64,000 nt of DNA from Leadbetterella byssophila_A (GCA_040394735.1 JBEBRR010000010.1:8989-72988); one strand, 5' to 3'. Shown: positions 51,718 to 60,198, counted from the stretch's first letter. Notes: generated from the letters alone by a model not told the origin. A program made the numbers and translations.

Positions 51718-53425
51718 TATCAATATTGATTCTGTTAAAGACCGTACTTTTGATGCCATCGTTATCGGCTCAGGAATCAGCGGAGGCTGGGCAGCGAAGG
51801 AACTTTGTGAAAAAGGGCTGAAAACACTGGTGCTGGAAAGAGGCCGTGAGGTAAAGCATATTACGGATTACCCCACCACCAATAAGATGCCATGGGAATT
51901 TGAACACCGTAATCAGCTTACCCGCGAGATGAAAGAGGCTAATCCCATTGCGAGCCGCTGCTATGCTTTTTATGAAGGTACGGAGCATTTCTTTGTAAAA
52001 GATAATGAGCACCCGTATATCCAGGAAAAACCGTTCGATTGGCTGCGGGGCTACCAGACAGGAGGAAAATCGCTCCTGTGGGCAAGGCAAACCCAACGCT
52101 GGTCAGACTTTGATTTTGAAGGACCTGCCCGCGACGGATTTGCGGTAGACTGGCCCATCCGTTATGCCGATATCGCTCCATGGTACAGTTACGTAGAGCG
52201 CTATGCGGGGATTTCCGGGAACCGCGACGGACTGAAAAACCTGCCGGACGGAGAATTTCTTCCCGCACACGAAATGAACTGTGTGGAATCCTATTTCCAG
52301 CAGCAGGTAAGTAAACATTACAAAGACCGGAATATTATCCAGGGTCGCTGCGCTCACCTGACCGATAACCGCCAGATTTACCTTGATCAGAGCCGGTCCA
52401 AGTGCATGCATCGTACTATTTGTGAAAGAGGATGCCCCTATGGCGGATATTTCAGCAGTAACTCCTCAACGCTTCCGGCGGCAGAAAGAACCGGGAACAT
52501 GACCCTGAGACCGCATTCAGTGGTACATTCCATTATTTATGACGAAAAGCTGGGTAAAGCCGGCGGAGTAAAAGTCATAGATGCAAATACCAAAGAGGAA
52601 ATTGACTTTTTTGCAAAGGTAATATTCCTGAATGCGTCAGCCATTAATTCCAACCTGGTGCTTCTGAACAGTATCTCTTCCCGTTTTCCGAACGGCTTGG
52701 GAAATGATAATGGCCTCCTGGGTAAATATGTGGCGTTTCATAATTATAACCGGACAATTTCTGCGGAATATGAAGGCTACCTGGATAAGACCACGGAGGG
52801 TAGAAGGCCGAATTCTCCGTATGTTCCACGCTTCCGGAATGTGGATAAGCAGGAGACCGATTTCCTGAGGGGCTATGCTGCCGGCTTCCAGGCGTCACGA
52901 AATCCGTATTACAGTGGCGAAGGCTGGGGCGAGGAGCTGAAAAACGGGCTGGACACCCGGAAATACAACGATTACTGGTCGGTAGGGTCACACATGATGG
53001 GCGAAACCATTCCGAAAGAAAGCAATTATGTGGCATTGGATTCAAAGGAAAAAGACGCCTGGGGTATTCCGCTGCTGAGAATTTCCATCGATTACGATGA
53101 GAACGATAAAAAAATGGAGCAGGATTATATGGATCAGTTCAGCGAAATGTTTGAGAAAGCCGGTTTCAAGAATGTTAAAACCCATGAGTCCAAGCGGAAT
53201 CCGGGTAACGACATCCATGAAATGGGAGGTGTCCGGATGGGGCATGATCCGAAAACGTCGCTTCTTGATAAGTGGCATGCGCTTCATCACTGTCAGAATG
53301 TTTTTGTAACTGACGGCGCCTGCATGACCTCCACTTCTACCCAGAACCCGTCGCTGACCTATATGGCGTTTGCTGCCCGGGCGGTAGACTATGCCGTGAA
53401 GCAAATGAAGAAGGGAGAACTGTAA
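51710..53425 (+). CDS. GMC family FAD-dependent oxidoreductase
   Basis: Probably the catalytic subunit of a periplasmic sugar or polyol dehydrogenase. 571 residues from ATG 51710 (a TTG at 51701 is possible but less likely). FAD Rossmann motif IGSGISGGWAAKEL near 18-31 and ERGREV after it; QTGGKSLLWARQTQRW is the GMC substrate/FAD loop; the C terminus has DGACMTSTSTQNPSLTYMAF with the family's HN/HH-type region (NDIHEMGGVRMG upstream). Cys-rich CMHRTICERGCPYGGYFS (about 227-244) is unusual and might bind a cluster or form disulfides. It has no own signal, so export with the Tat-bearing partner is inferred. Confidence 0.9.
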   Translation: MPNINIDSVKDRTFDAIVIGSGISGGWAAKELCEKGLKTLVLERGREVKHITDYPTTNKMPWEFEHRNQLTREMKEANPIASRCYAFYEGTEHFFVKDNEHPYIQEKPFDWLRGYQTGGKSLLWARQTQRWSDFDFEGPARDGFAVDWPIRYADIAPWYSYVERYAGISGNRDGLKNLPDGEFLPAHEMNCVESYFQQQVSKHYKDRNIIQGRCAHLTDNRQIYLDQSRSKCMHRTICERGCPYGGYFSSNSSTLPAAERTGNMTLRPHSVVHSIIYDEKLGKAGGVKVIDANTKEEIDFFAKVIFLNASAINSNLVLLNSISSRFPNGLGNDNGLLGKYVAFHNYNRTISAEYEGYLDKTTEGRRPNSPYVPRFRNVDKQETDFLRGYAAGFQASRNPYYSGEGWGEELKNGLDTRKYNDYWSVGSHMMGETIPKESNYVALDSKEKDAWGIPLLRISIDYDENDKKMEQDYMDQFSEMFEKAGFKNVKTHESKRNPGNDIHEMGGVRMGHDPKTSLLDKWHALHHCQNVFVTDGACMTSTSTQNPSLTYMAFAARAVDYAVKQMKKGEL

Positions 53426-53452
53426 CGTGCATAGTGTTACGGGCAGTTTGTT

Positions 53453-53460
53453 TAACTTTG
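53453..53460 (+). promoter_or_regulatory. TAnnTTTG -7 element of priA
   Basis: TAACTTTG, a full match, ends four bases before the ATG at 53465; transcription would begin at about the first base of the start codon. Confidence 0.55.
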
Positions 53461-53464
53461 TAAT

Positions 53465-55939
53465 ATGGAAAACACAGCGCTTTTCATAGATGTGGTTCTG
53501 CCCGTACCTATCCCTCAGTATTTCACCTATCGGCTGCCGCGGGAAACTGCCCCGCTGGTAAAAGCCGGGGCCCGTGTGGTGGTGGAGTTCGGCAAGTCGC
53601 GGGTGCTGACGGCACTGGTGGTACGGCTGCATAACGATCCGCCGGAGAAATACCCCGCCAAATATATCCGGGAGCTGCTGGATACCGAGCCCGTGGTCAC
53701 CCGTGACCAGCTCTGGCTTTTTCAGTGGGTGGCAGAATATTACATGTGTACGGCAGGAGAAGTGCTGAATGTGGCTCTCCCCTCAGGCCTGAAGATCAGT
53801 TCCCAATCGAAGATTCAATACAATCCCGACTTTAATCATCATGAACTCCTCAATGAGCTGGAAAAATCATTTCTTGACGTCCTTATCCGGGAAGATTCGC
53901 TTTCTTATGAAGAATCAGCCCGGCTGATCGGTGAAACTGACCTGGCAAAATTTATCAAGGGACTGGTGGCCAAGCACGCCGTGGTGCTTTATGAGGAGGT
54001 AAGCGAACGCTACCGCCCCAGGCTGGTCAGGAAAGTCAGGCTGGGAGAAGAATATGCTTCCGATGAGAGCGCATTGCTGCTGATTGAAAGCCTGAACAAA
54101 GCTAAAAAACAGCAGGAAGCTGTTTTGAAGTATCTCAGTAATATTCCGATCGAAGATCTTCCTTCCCGGAATACGGAAGGAATGGAAAAGAGGCTCTTTA
54201 AGGAGCAGGGAATTTCAGATACTGCAGTAAATACGCTGCTGGAAAAGGGTATTTTCGAACAGTTTGAGGTTCGTGTGCCAAGGTTTGGCAACGAGAATCC
54301 CGGCTCTGAAGCTGAAATAATGCTTTCAGAAGCACAGCAACAGGCATCAGACGGGATCATGGCCGGTTTTGCGGAAAAAGAGGTAATGCTCTTCCACGGA
54401 ATCACCGGCAGCGGCAAGACCGAGGTGTACATTGATATTATCAGAAAAGCATTGGATTCAGGCGCCCAGGTACTGTTTCTGCTACCGGAGATCGCACTGA
54501 CTACCCAGATTGTTCGTCGTCTGAGAAAGGTATTCGGGGATAAGATGGGGGTATATCATTCCAAATTCTCTGATAATGAACGGGTAGAAGTCTGGCGGGG
54601 AGTGCTGGAAAAGAAATTCCAGTTTGTGGTGGGCGTGCGTTCTTCCATTTTTCTGCCTTTCTCAAACCTGGGGCTTATCATTGTGGATGAGGAGCATGAA
54701 GCTTCGTATAAGCAGTTTGACCCTGCGCCCCGCTATCATGCCCGCGACGTAGCCATCATGCTGGCACAGAAAGTGCATTCCAAAGTATTGCTGGGCTCCG
54801 CCACTCCTTCCATAGAGTCTTATTACCAGGCGCAGAGCGGAAAATACGGACTCGTCACCCTTTCTGAACGCTTCGGTGATGCACAGCTGCCGGATATTCA
54901 GCTGGTAAACCTCCGTGTGGAAAGAGAAAACAAAACGCTGCAAAAGGAATTCAGTTCGTTGCTGCTTGAAGGCATACGCGAAAACCTGGAACGTAAAAAG
55001 CAGAGCATTATCTTCCTGAACCGGAGGGGGTATGCTCCCTACCTGAATTGTCAGGAATGTAACTGGATACCGCATTGCAGCCAGTGTTCGGTGACGCTGA
55101 CCCATCACCTGCATGAAAAAACCATGGTATGTCATTACTGCGGTTATTCGGAAGCCGTACCCAAAGTGTGTCCGGCCTGCGGCTCGCCGCGGGTGCGTTC
55201 AGTGGGGGTGGGCACAGAGCGGATAGAGGATGATCTCCGCGAGTTTTTCCCGGAGGCCCGTACGCTGCGCATGGACCTGGATACCACCCGTACCAAAAAT
55301 GCCTACGAGCAGATCATCGGTGAATTTGAGTCGGGCGATGTAGATATCCTGGTGGGTACCCAGATGGTTTCCAAAGGGCTGGATTTTGACCGGGTCAGCC
55401 TCGTAGGGGTATTCAATGCCGACAGGATGATCCATTTCCCTGATTTCCGGGCAGCGGAAAGAGCTTTCCAGCTGATTACGCAGGTAAGCGGCCGGGCGGG
55501 AAGAAGAGAAGAAAAAGGCCGGGTGCTTATCCAGACAAATAATCCCCAAAACCGGGTTCTGCAATATGTACTGGCCAATGATTATACCGGCTTTTACGAG
55601 GATGAACTCGTGGAAAGGGAAGGATACAACTACCCGCCCTTTTCCAGGATTATTGAGATCACCGTTAAAGAAGCAGACCAGGTGCTTGCGCACCAGGCCG
55701 CCGAACGCCTGGCCGAAACCCTGAAAAACTTTCTGGGCAGCCAGAGGGTGATGGGTCCTGAGCGGGCTCTGGTAGAGAGGATCCGAAACAAATACCTGTT
55801 TGTGATCTGGTTAAAGCTGGAAAAAGACAGGATGAATATTCAGGCCACGAAGCAGTATCTTCAAAAAGAAATTGTAAATTTGATTACCGATAAGAAATTT
55901 AAATCCGTACAGGTGGTAGTAAATGTAGATGCGATATAG
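53465..55939 (+). CDS. priA: Primosomal protein N' (replication restart helicase PriA)
   Basis: 3'-5' DNA helicase that reloads the replisome at stalled forks. 824 residues. N-terminal 3'-DNA-binding domain (FIDVVLPVPIPQYFTYRLP, 8-26), Walker A GITGSGKTEVY (about 313-323), DEEH box in VDEEHEASYKQFD, and eight zinc-binding Cys in four pairs between about 528 and 575 (CQEC, CSQC, CHYC, CPAC), followed by SVGVGTERIEDDL and the motif VI region QVSGRAGR. Full length with all key residues. Preceded by its own promoter box; a holin-like gene follows 51 bases later. Confidence 0.96.
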   Translation: MENTALFIDVVLPVPIPQYFTYRLPRETAPLVKAGARVVVEFGKSRVLTALVVRLHNDPPEKYPAKYIRELLDTEPVVTRDQLWLFQWVAEYYMCTAGEVLNVALPSGLKISSQSKIQYNPDFNHHELLNELEKSFLDVLIREDSLSYEESARLIGETDLAKFIKGLVAKHAVVLYEEVSERYRPRLVRKVRLGEEYASDESALLLIESLNKAKKQQEAVLKYLSNIPIEDLPSRNTEGMEKRLFKEQGISDTAVNTLLEKGIFEQFEVRVPRFGNENPGSEAEIMLSEAQQQASDGIMAGFAEKEVMLFHGITGSGKTEVYIDIIRKALDSGAQVLFLLPEIALTTQIVRRLRKVFGDKMGVYHSKFSDNERVEVWRGVLEKKFQFVVGVRSSIFLPFSNLGLIIVDEEHEASYKQFDPAPRYHARDVAIMLAQKVHSKVLLGSATPSIESYYQAQSGKYGLVTLSERFGDAQLPDIQLVNLRVERENKTLQKEFSSLLLEGIRENLERKKQSIIFLNRRGYAPYLNCQECNWIPHCSQCSVTLTHHLHEKTMVCHYCGYSEAVPKVCPACGSPRVRSVGVGTERIEDDLREFFPEARTLRMDLDTTRTKNAYEQIIGEFESGDVDILVGTQMVSKGLDFDRVSLVGVFNADRMIHFPDFRAAERAFQLITQVSGRAGRREEKGRVLIQTNNPQNRVLQYVLANDYTGFYEDELVEREGYNYPPFSRIIEITVKEADQVLAHQAAERLAETLKNFLGSQRVMGPERALVERIRNKYLFVIWLKLEKDRMNIQATKQYLQKEIVNLITDKKFKSVQVVVNVDAI

Positions 55940-55990
55940 AAGCATAATGAAGGTCAAAATTAAATTACACTAAACTAAAACATCCGGATT

Positions 55991-56353
55991 ATGAGCTTAA
56001 AAACATCAATTTCCGACTTTTTGAAAATAGACGAGCTGAAGGACAACCTGCTGAAGCTCGCAGAGTCAAAATTTGAACTGAAAAAGCTTGAGTTGCTGGC
56101 CAAAGTGGAAAAGTTGCTGGCCAAAATAGTCATGAATGTGTTGGTGGCGATTTTCATATTTATCATTTTTCTCCTCCTGAACATCCTGGCAGCGGCCATT
56201 ATTAATTATTATACAAGGAGTTACTGGATAGGATATGCCTGCATAACGGCGCTGTACAGCGTGCTGTTTGCGGTGTTCCATTTCTGTAAGCCATGGGTTT
56301 CCCGGAAAATTGAAGCCCTGATCGCAGACATTATTGTAGAAGAACAATTTTAA
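55991..56353 (+). CDS. Small membrane protein of the phage-holin-like (Phage_holin_3_6) family
   Basis: 120 residues: an amphipathic N-terminal helix rich in Leu/Lys/Glu (FLKIDELKDNLLKLAESKFE and following, heptad-like, about 1-45), two membrane spans (about 47-72 and 83-105) and a short C-terminal helix. This layout fits the DUF1469/holin-3_6 family, widespread in bacteria without prophage and not proven to be holins. There is no other phage gene nearby, so a cell-envelope or cell-shape role is more likely. Five bases before the aminotransferase gene. Confidence 0.75.
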   Translation: MSLKTSISDFLKIDELKDNLLKLAESKFELKKLELLAKVEKLLAKIVMNVLVAIFIFIIFLLLNILAAAIINYYTRSYWIGYACITALYSVLFAVFHFCKPWVSRKIEALIADIIVEEQF

Positions 56354-56358
56354 ACGAT

Positions 56359-57453
56359 ATGGACCGTAGAAGCCTTCTGAAGTATACATCACTGGGGATA
56401 GCTGCTTTCGGATGGAGCAGGGACCTGTTTGCCGCCCAGGTAGAGCGCCCTGCCGATCCTGCCGCCGGAGTGATCAAATTAAGTTCAAATGAAAACCCCT
56501 ACGGCCCTTCACCCGCGGCGCGAAAAGCTATGGCGCAGGCTATTGAGACTTCTAACCGCTACCAGTGGGATCAAAGCATGGCGCTGCGCAAAGAGCTGGC
56601 CGGCCTGACCGGGCATACTGAGCAAAATATAATCATCGGGGCCGGGTCTTCTGATCTTTTGGGGGTGATCTGCCTGCTGGCCGCGGAAAAGCCGGGCAAT
56701 GTGGTGGCTCCGTATCCTACCTTCCGGCTATGGATGGATGCGGCGGCTACCCTGGGGTTGACCACCCGGTCGGTTCCGGTAGATACCCAAAAAGATACCG
56801 ATCTTCAACGGATGAAGGAAGCGATAGACGGGCAGACCCGGCTGGTATATCTCTGTAATCCGAACAACCCTACGGGGATACCCATCCCCGCTAACGATTT
56901 AAGAGCATTTATTAAAGAAGTGTCGCCCCATATCTGGATACTGCTTGATGAGGCTTATACCGAATTTGAGGATACCCCCGGCATGGCAGAGATGATCAAT
57001 GATTTCCCCAACCTCATTATTGCCAAAACGTTTTCCAAAATTTACGGAATGGCCGGGTGCCGCGTAGGCTATGCCCTGGCCCGTGAAGAAACCGTTAAAA
57101 GGCTGGTGGCCCTGCAGCCCTGGGCCAATGCGGCACCCGGAGCGGTGAGCGTGGCAGGTGCGCTGGCTGCTTTGAAAGACCGTGATTTTATTAGCTATGT
57201 AAAGCGGGAAAATGCCCGTTGCCGGAAAATGTTTTGCGAGACACTGGATATGTTTGGCCTTCCGTACGCTCCTTCAGTTACCAGTTTTGTTTATTTCAAT
57301 TCGGGAAAATACCCGAAAAACCTGGCCAGGCATCTTCAGGCGCATAATATTGTAGGGGCCCGGACTTTTGAAGAGGGCACTCCCTGGCTCCGGCTTTCTA
57401 TTGGTACGGAAGCAGAAATGACGCGGGTAAGGGAAGTGCTGGGCTTGTCCTGA
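56359..57453 (+). CDS. Tat-exported PLP aminotransferase, histidinol-phosphate-aminotransferase-like
   Basis: Fold-type I aminotransferase. 364 residues. It begins MDRRSLLKYTSLGIAAFGWS, a twin-arginine signal, so it should be folded with PLP in the cytoplasm and exported. LSSNENPYGPSP (41-52), NPNNPTG (167-173), DEAYTEF (197-203), PLP Lys227 in TFSKIYG and Arg235 in GCRVGYA match HisC-type enzymes; all catalytic residues seem intact. No histidine operon is present. Its substrate outside the cytoplasm is unknown. Cotranscribed with the holin-like gene. Confidence 0.87.
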   Translation: MDRRSLLKYTSLGIAAFGWSRDLFAAQVERPADPAAGVIKLSSNENPYGPSPAARKAMAQAIETSNRYQWDQSMALRKELAGLTGHTEQNIIIGAGSSDLLGVICLLAAEKPGNVVAPYPTFRLWMDAAATLGLTTRSVPVDTQKDTDLQRMKEAIDGQTRLVYLCNPNNPTGIPIPANDLRAFIKEVSPHIWILLDEAYTEFEDTPGMAEMINDFPNLIIAKTFSKIYGMAGCRVGYALAREETVKRLVALQPWANAAPGAVSVAGALAALKDRDFISYVKRENARCRKMFCETLDMFGLPYAPSVTSFVYFNSGKYPKNLARHLQAHNIVGARTFEEGTPWLRLSIGTEAEMTRVREVLGLS

Positions 57454-57462
57454 ATTTTTGTT

Positions 57463-57524
57463 TAGTTTCTGGTTACACTCGGCGGGGCTGGTGAGCTTTT
57501 GAGCTCCTGCCTGGTCAGAAACTA
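57463..57524. other. Structured intergenic element upstream of the ECF sigma gene
   Basis: TAGTTTCTG (57463-57471) and CAGAAACTA (57516-57524) are perfect inverted repeats enclosing a smaller GAGCT/AGCTC hairpin (about 57494-57507). The result is a branched stem of about 60 bases. No U-tract follows. It may end the aminotransferase transcript or form part of a leader. Confidence 0.45.
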
Positions 57525-57573
57525 CAATCCAAAGGTATATCCTGAAATTTTCTGCAAAAAAAAATCTGCTCTT

Positions 57574-57602
57574 TGTAACCTTTTAATTCCCACCCGGTTT
57601 TA
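57574..57602 (+). promoter_or_regulatory. Candidate ECF-type promoter of the sigma operon
   Basis: TGTAACC at 57574-57580 contains the AAC core common to ECF sigma -35 elements, with an AT-rich stretch after it and GTTTTA at 57597-57602 in the -10 zone (about 16 bases on). This would allow autoregulation by the sigma factor encoded 22 bases later. The -10 element is weak. Confidence 0.4.
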
Positions 57603-57623
57603 CTAATCAGAAGACGAACTCCT

Positions 57624-58136
57624 ATGACAGATGAGCAGGCCATGATGGCTGTAGCAGGCGGAGATTTAGATAAAGCCGCCGTTCTTTATGAGCGGTATAA
57701 GCGGCCTGTGTTAGGATATTTCTACCGGAGCTCCGTCAACAGGGATAATGCAGAAGACCTGATGCAACAGGTTTTTTACCGGGTCATTCATTACCGGAAG
57801 AGCTTTTCGGAGGGTTATGTGTTTAAACCCTGGCTTTTCAGGATTGCCCGGAATGTATTTCAGGATTTTATCCAGAAAAACCGGAACATTTTTTCAGGAC
57901 TGGATATAGAAATAGAAGAAGAGAGCAGTGACTATGACCAGGAGCAGGAATACCAGTTAAAGCGGGCATTAGAGAAGCTGCCACGGGAATACAGGGAGGT
58001 GATCCTGCTGAGCCGTTATGAGGAACTGAAATATGATGAAATAGCAGAAATATTGCAGATAAGTGTATCCCTGGTAAAAGTAAGGGTACATCGTGGACTA
58101 AAGATTTTGCGGGAAATTTATTTTCAAATGGAATGA
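57624..58136 (+). CDS. ECF RNA polymerase sigma factor
   Basis: 170 residues. Region 2 at about 18-90 (LYERYKRPVLGYFYRSS, NAEDLMQQVFYRVIHYRKSF, FKPWLFRIARNVFQDFIQK) and region 4 at about 118-168 (LPREYREVILLSRYEELKYDEIAEILQIS, in part: LKYDEIAEILQIS, and VKVRVHRGLKILRE). Directly coupled to a membrane anti-sigma gene through an ATGA overlap, and followed by a secreted beta-strand protein, so it likely answers an envelope signal. The putative promoter carries an ECF-like TGTAACC, consistent with self-control. Confidence 0.93.
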   Translation: MTDEQAMMAVAGGDLDKAAVLYERYKRPVLGYFYRSSVNRDNAEDLMQQVFYRVIHYRKSFSEGYVFKPWLFRIARNVFQDFIQKNRNIFSGLDIEIEEESSDYDQEQEYQLKRALEKLPREYREVILLSRYEELKYDEIAEILQISVSLVKVRVHRGLKILREIYFQME

Positions 58137-59011
58137 AGAATGTAGAAGAGTTTTTTGCGGACTACCTGGAAGGAAAGACCTCTGAAAAGGAGCTGGAGGA
58201 TTTCTTTTCGGAAAACCCGGGCTCTCGGCAGGAGTTTGAAGAGCTGAAGCAGCTTTTTGAAGAATTGCCGGAAGTAGCAGAGCCGGAGGTTTCCGGAACG
58301 GCAAACGATCATTTCTATGCCTTCCTGGAAACTGAAAAAAGTAAAGCAGCTCCGCGTTTCCGGCTTTCGTTCAGGGAAGTTTTCAGGTATGCTGCCATGG
58401 TGCTGGCAGTGGCGGGGGCTTATTATTTCGGTAGCCGCAAACCGGAGAAAGAGATTGTTACCGTAGAAAAGCCGGTGTATATCACCCTGCGTGATACCAT
58501 AAAGGTAAAAGAAGAGGTGACAACAGATGGAGAACCATCGGTGAGAGCTTCCCGGAAACAACCCGCCGTGCTGCAGGAGCTGGCTGACATCAGGAAGGAG
58601 GTCAGTCAGATTAACGAGGTTCAGCATAAGATGATCCTGGCCATGTTACGGCAGGAGTCTGCTGCCTCCCGGCTGGAGGCCATCAATTACAGCTATAATC
58701 TGGATGTTGCTGACGGGGCTTTAATGGATGCGCTGTTCCTGGCGCTGGAAAGTGACCCGAGTGTGAATGTACGGCTGGCAGCGTTAGAGGCGGTAGGTCG
58801 TTTTGAGCTGAGCCCGGCAATGCGGGAGAACCTGGTTCTCACTTTGGCCGAGCAGCGGGACCCTTCCTTACAAATGGCATTAATGACAAAGCTGATAGAA
58901 CTCAGAGAGGTGAAGGCCCTGCCCGTCTTTACCGGAATTATGAACAACCCTGATGTTTCAGAAAACATCAGGGATCGGGCAGAATTTGGTATAAAAGTTT
59001 TAAACATGTAA
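58133..59011 (+). CDS. Membrane anti-sigma factor with C-terminal HEAT repeats
   Basis: 292 residues. The N-terminal 60 residues are acidic and helical (MKNVEEFFADYLEGKTSEKELEDFF in part: FADYLEGKTSEKELEDFF) and match the usual anti-sigma layout but lack the HxxxCxxC zinc motif. A membrane span lies at about 83-101 (VFRYAAMVLAVAGAYYFG). The outer part has a short coiled coil (about 145-175, LQELADIRKEVSQINEV) and HEAT-like repeats (about 180-290, DALFLALESDPSVNVRLAAL, ALPVFTGIMNNPDVSENI). It should hold the sigma factor at the membrane and sense an extracytoplasmic partner through the repeats. Starts within the sigma stop (ATGA). Confidence 0.85.
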   Translation: MKNVEEFFADYLEGKTSEKELEDFFSENPGSRQEFEELKQLFEELPEVAEPEVSGTANDHFYAFLETEKSKAAPRFRLSFREVFRYAAMVLAVAGAYYFGSRKPEKEIVTVEKPVYITLRDTIKVKEEVTTDGEPSVRASRKQPAVLQELADIRKEVSQINEVQHKMILAMLRQESAASRLEAINYSYNLDVADGALMDALFLALESDPSVNVRLAALEAVGRFELSPAMRENLVLTLAEQRDPSLQMALMTKLIELREVKALPVFTGIMNNPDVSENIRDRAEFGIKVLNM

Positions 59012-59017
59012 AAAATT

Positions 59018-60013
59018 ATGAAAAAGCTGATTTTAGTATCATGGGCTGTAATGGCCGCTCACTTTTCCGGCGCTCAGGAAAAGAAGCAGTATGAAGTAAA
59101 GAATTTTAAAGGGCTGGTGAATATAACGGGGCCATCTTCCGGCCTGATCATTGAAGGTTACGCCGGAAACAGCATTGTTATTGAAGCCGAAGGCGGTGAA
59201 GGAAAGGTTCCGGAAAAAGCGACCGGTTTACGTATGGTCACTGCCGGAGGATTGGATAATACCGGAATTTCAGCCACGGTAGACGAAGAAACCGCTAAGA
59301 TTGTTACTTCCATTAATGAAAAGGGAGAAGAAAAAGAGGAGGAAGTGCGGATCCTGAATATAAACATCCCGAATGCCAACCGGCTTTTTAAAAACTATGT
59401 TGTGAAAGTACCGCACGGTCTGACTACCCGTTTCAGAGAGAATACGGATTCTGACTGGGGAAAGAAAGGAGCGCTTGAAATAAGGTCTTTTGAAGGCGAG
59501 CTGGATGTGAACTGTTCCGGATGCAATCTGAATGTTACCGGTTTCTCGGGAAATATTATCGCCAGCAACTCCTACGGAGGTAGTACCAGGATCGAATTTA
59601 CGCAGCTGGCCCAGGATAAAATTACCTCCATTAATGCTGACGGGGAGCTGGAAGTGATCATGCCGGCCAGCACCAAAGCCAATTTGAAAATGAGCTCGGT
59701 CAGAGGAAACGTGTACACCGACTTTGATTTGAAGAAAGCCGTTGAAAAAACAGGTAAAGATGCTTTGGAGCCGGTAACGGTAGTAGGCGCTCCTGCGGCA
59801 GTAAGAAGTACAGTGGAAGGCTATTATTATGTGGATAACGGGGCGATAACGATAAATACTGCCGGCCGGGCCAGCAATAAAGTATCAGCGCTGGCATCTG
59901 TATCAGCCGCTAAAAGAAGGAGACTGGACCGCTATGATTATACGATTAACGATGGTGGTGTTTATATGAGCATTACCAGTCATAACGGGAATATTTATCT
60001 CAAGAAGAAATAG
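59018..60013 (+). CDS. Secreted DUF4097-like beta-strand repeat protein
   Basis: 331 residues with signal peptide (MKKLILVSWAVMAAHFSGAQ). The rest is beta-strand rich with recurring short strands such as LEIRSFEGELDVNCSG, LNVTGFSGNIIASNSYGG, LKMSSVRGNVYTDFD, VYMSITSHNGNIYLKKK, as in DUF4097/putative auto-transporter adhesin beta-helices. Two Cys (CSGC, about 166-169) could form a disulfide. It follows the anti-sigma gene by 6 bases, making sigma/anti-sigma/secreted beta-helix one operon; it may be the signal-sensing partner or a main target. Confidence 0.8.
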   Translation: MKKLILVSWAVMAAHFSGAQEKKQYEVKNFKGLVNITGPSSGLIIEGYAGNSIVIEAEGGEGKVPEKATGLRMVTAGGLDNTGISATVDEETAKIVTSINEKGEEKEEEVRILNINIPNANRLFKNYVVKVPHGLTTRFRENTDSDWGKKGALEIRSFEGELDVNCSGCNLNVTGFSGNIIASNSYGGSTRIEFTQLAQDKITSINADGELEVIMPASTKANLKMSSVRGNVYTDFDLKKAVEKTGKDALEPVTVVGAPAAVRSTVEGYYYVDNGAITINTAGRASNKVSALASVSAAKRRRLDRYDYTINDGGVYMSITSHNGNIYLKKK

Positions 60014-60034
60014 CGTTAAGGGAAATGACGGCAC

Positions 60035-60087
60035 CCCGGTCAGGCGCAATGTGATAAGGGCAACTGTTCACATGACGCCTGGCCGGG
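60035..60087 (+). terminator. 20-base-arm hairpin after the sigma operon, no U-tract
   Basis: Arms 60035-60054 and 60068-60087 pair at 17 of 20 positions with a 13-base loop. It starts 22 bases after the last stop codon of the sigma operon. No T-run follows, so it could equally be a dispersed palindrome. Confidence 0.55.
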
Positions 60088-60145
60088 ATGTTCAGTTTAT
60101 AGCCATGGCATCGCCGGATGGTACGCCTAAAAACATAGTTATTGA

Positions 60146-60175
60146 TTGGATTTTTAAGATCTTTTTGTAATTTTA
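60146..60175 (+). promoter_or_regulatory. Promoter of the TlpA-like gene: TTG - 19 bases - TAATTTTA
   Basis: TTG at 60146-60148 and TAATTTTA at 60168-60175 (last base A instead of G) with 19 bases between. Predicted start near 60180, leader about 19 bases to ATG 60199. Confidence 0.5.
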
Positions 60176-60198
60176 TCCATCAATGAAACTCTGAACAC

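Noticed and set aside
55991..56353. Holin-like gene as evidence for a prophage
   Set aside because: No integrase, terminase, capsid or lysis genes are near; the family is widespread outside phages.
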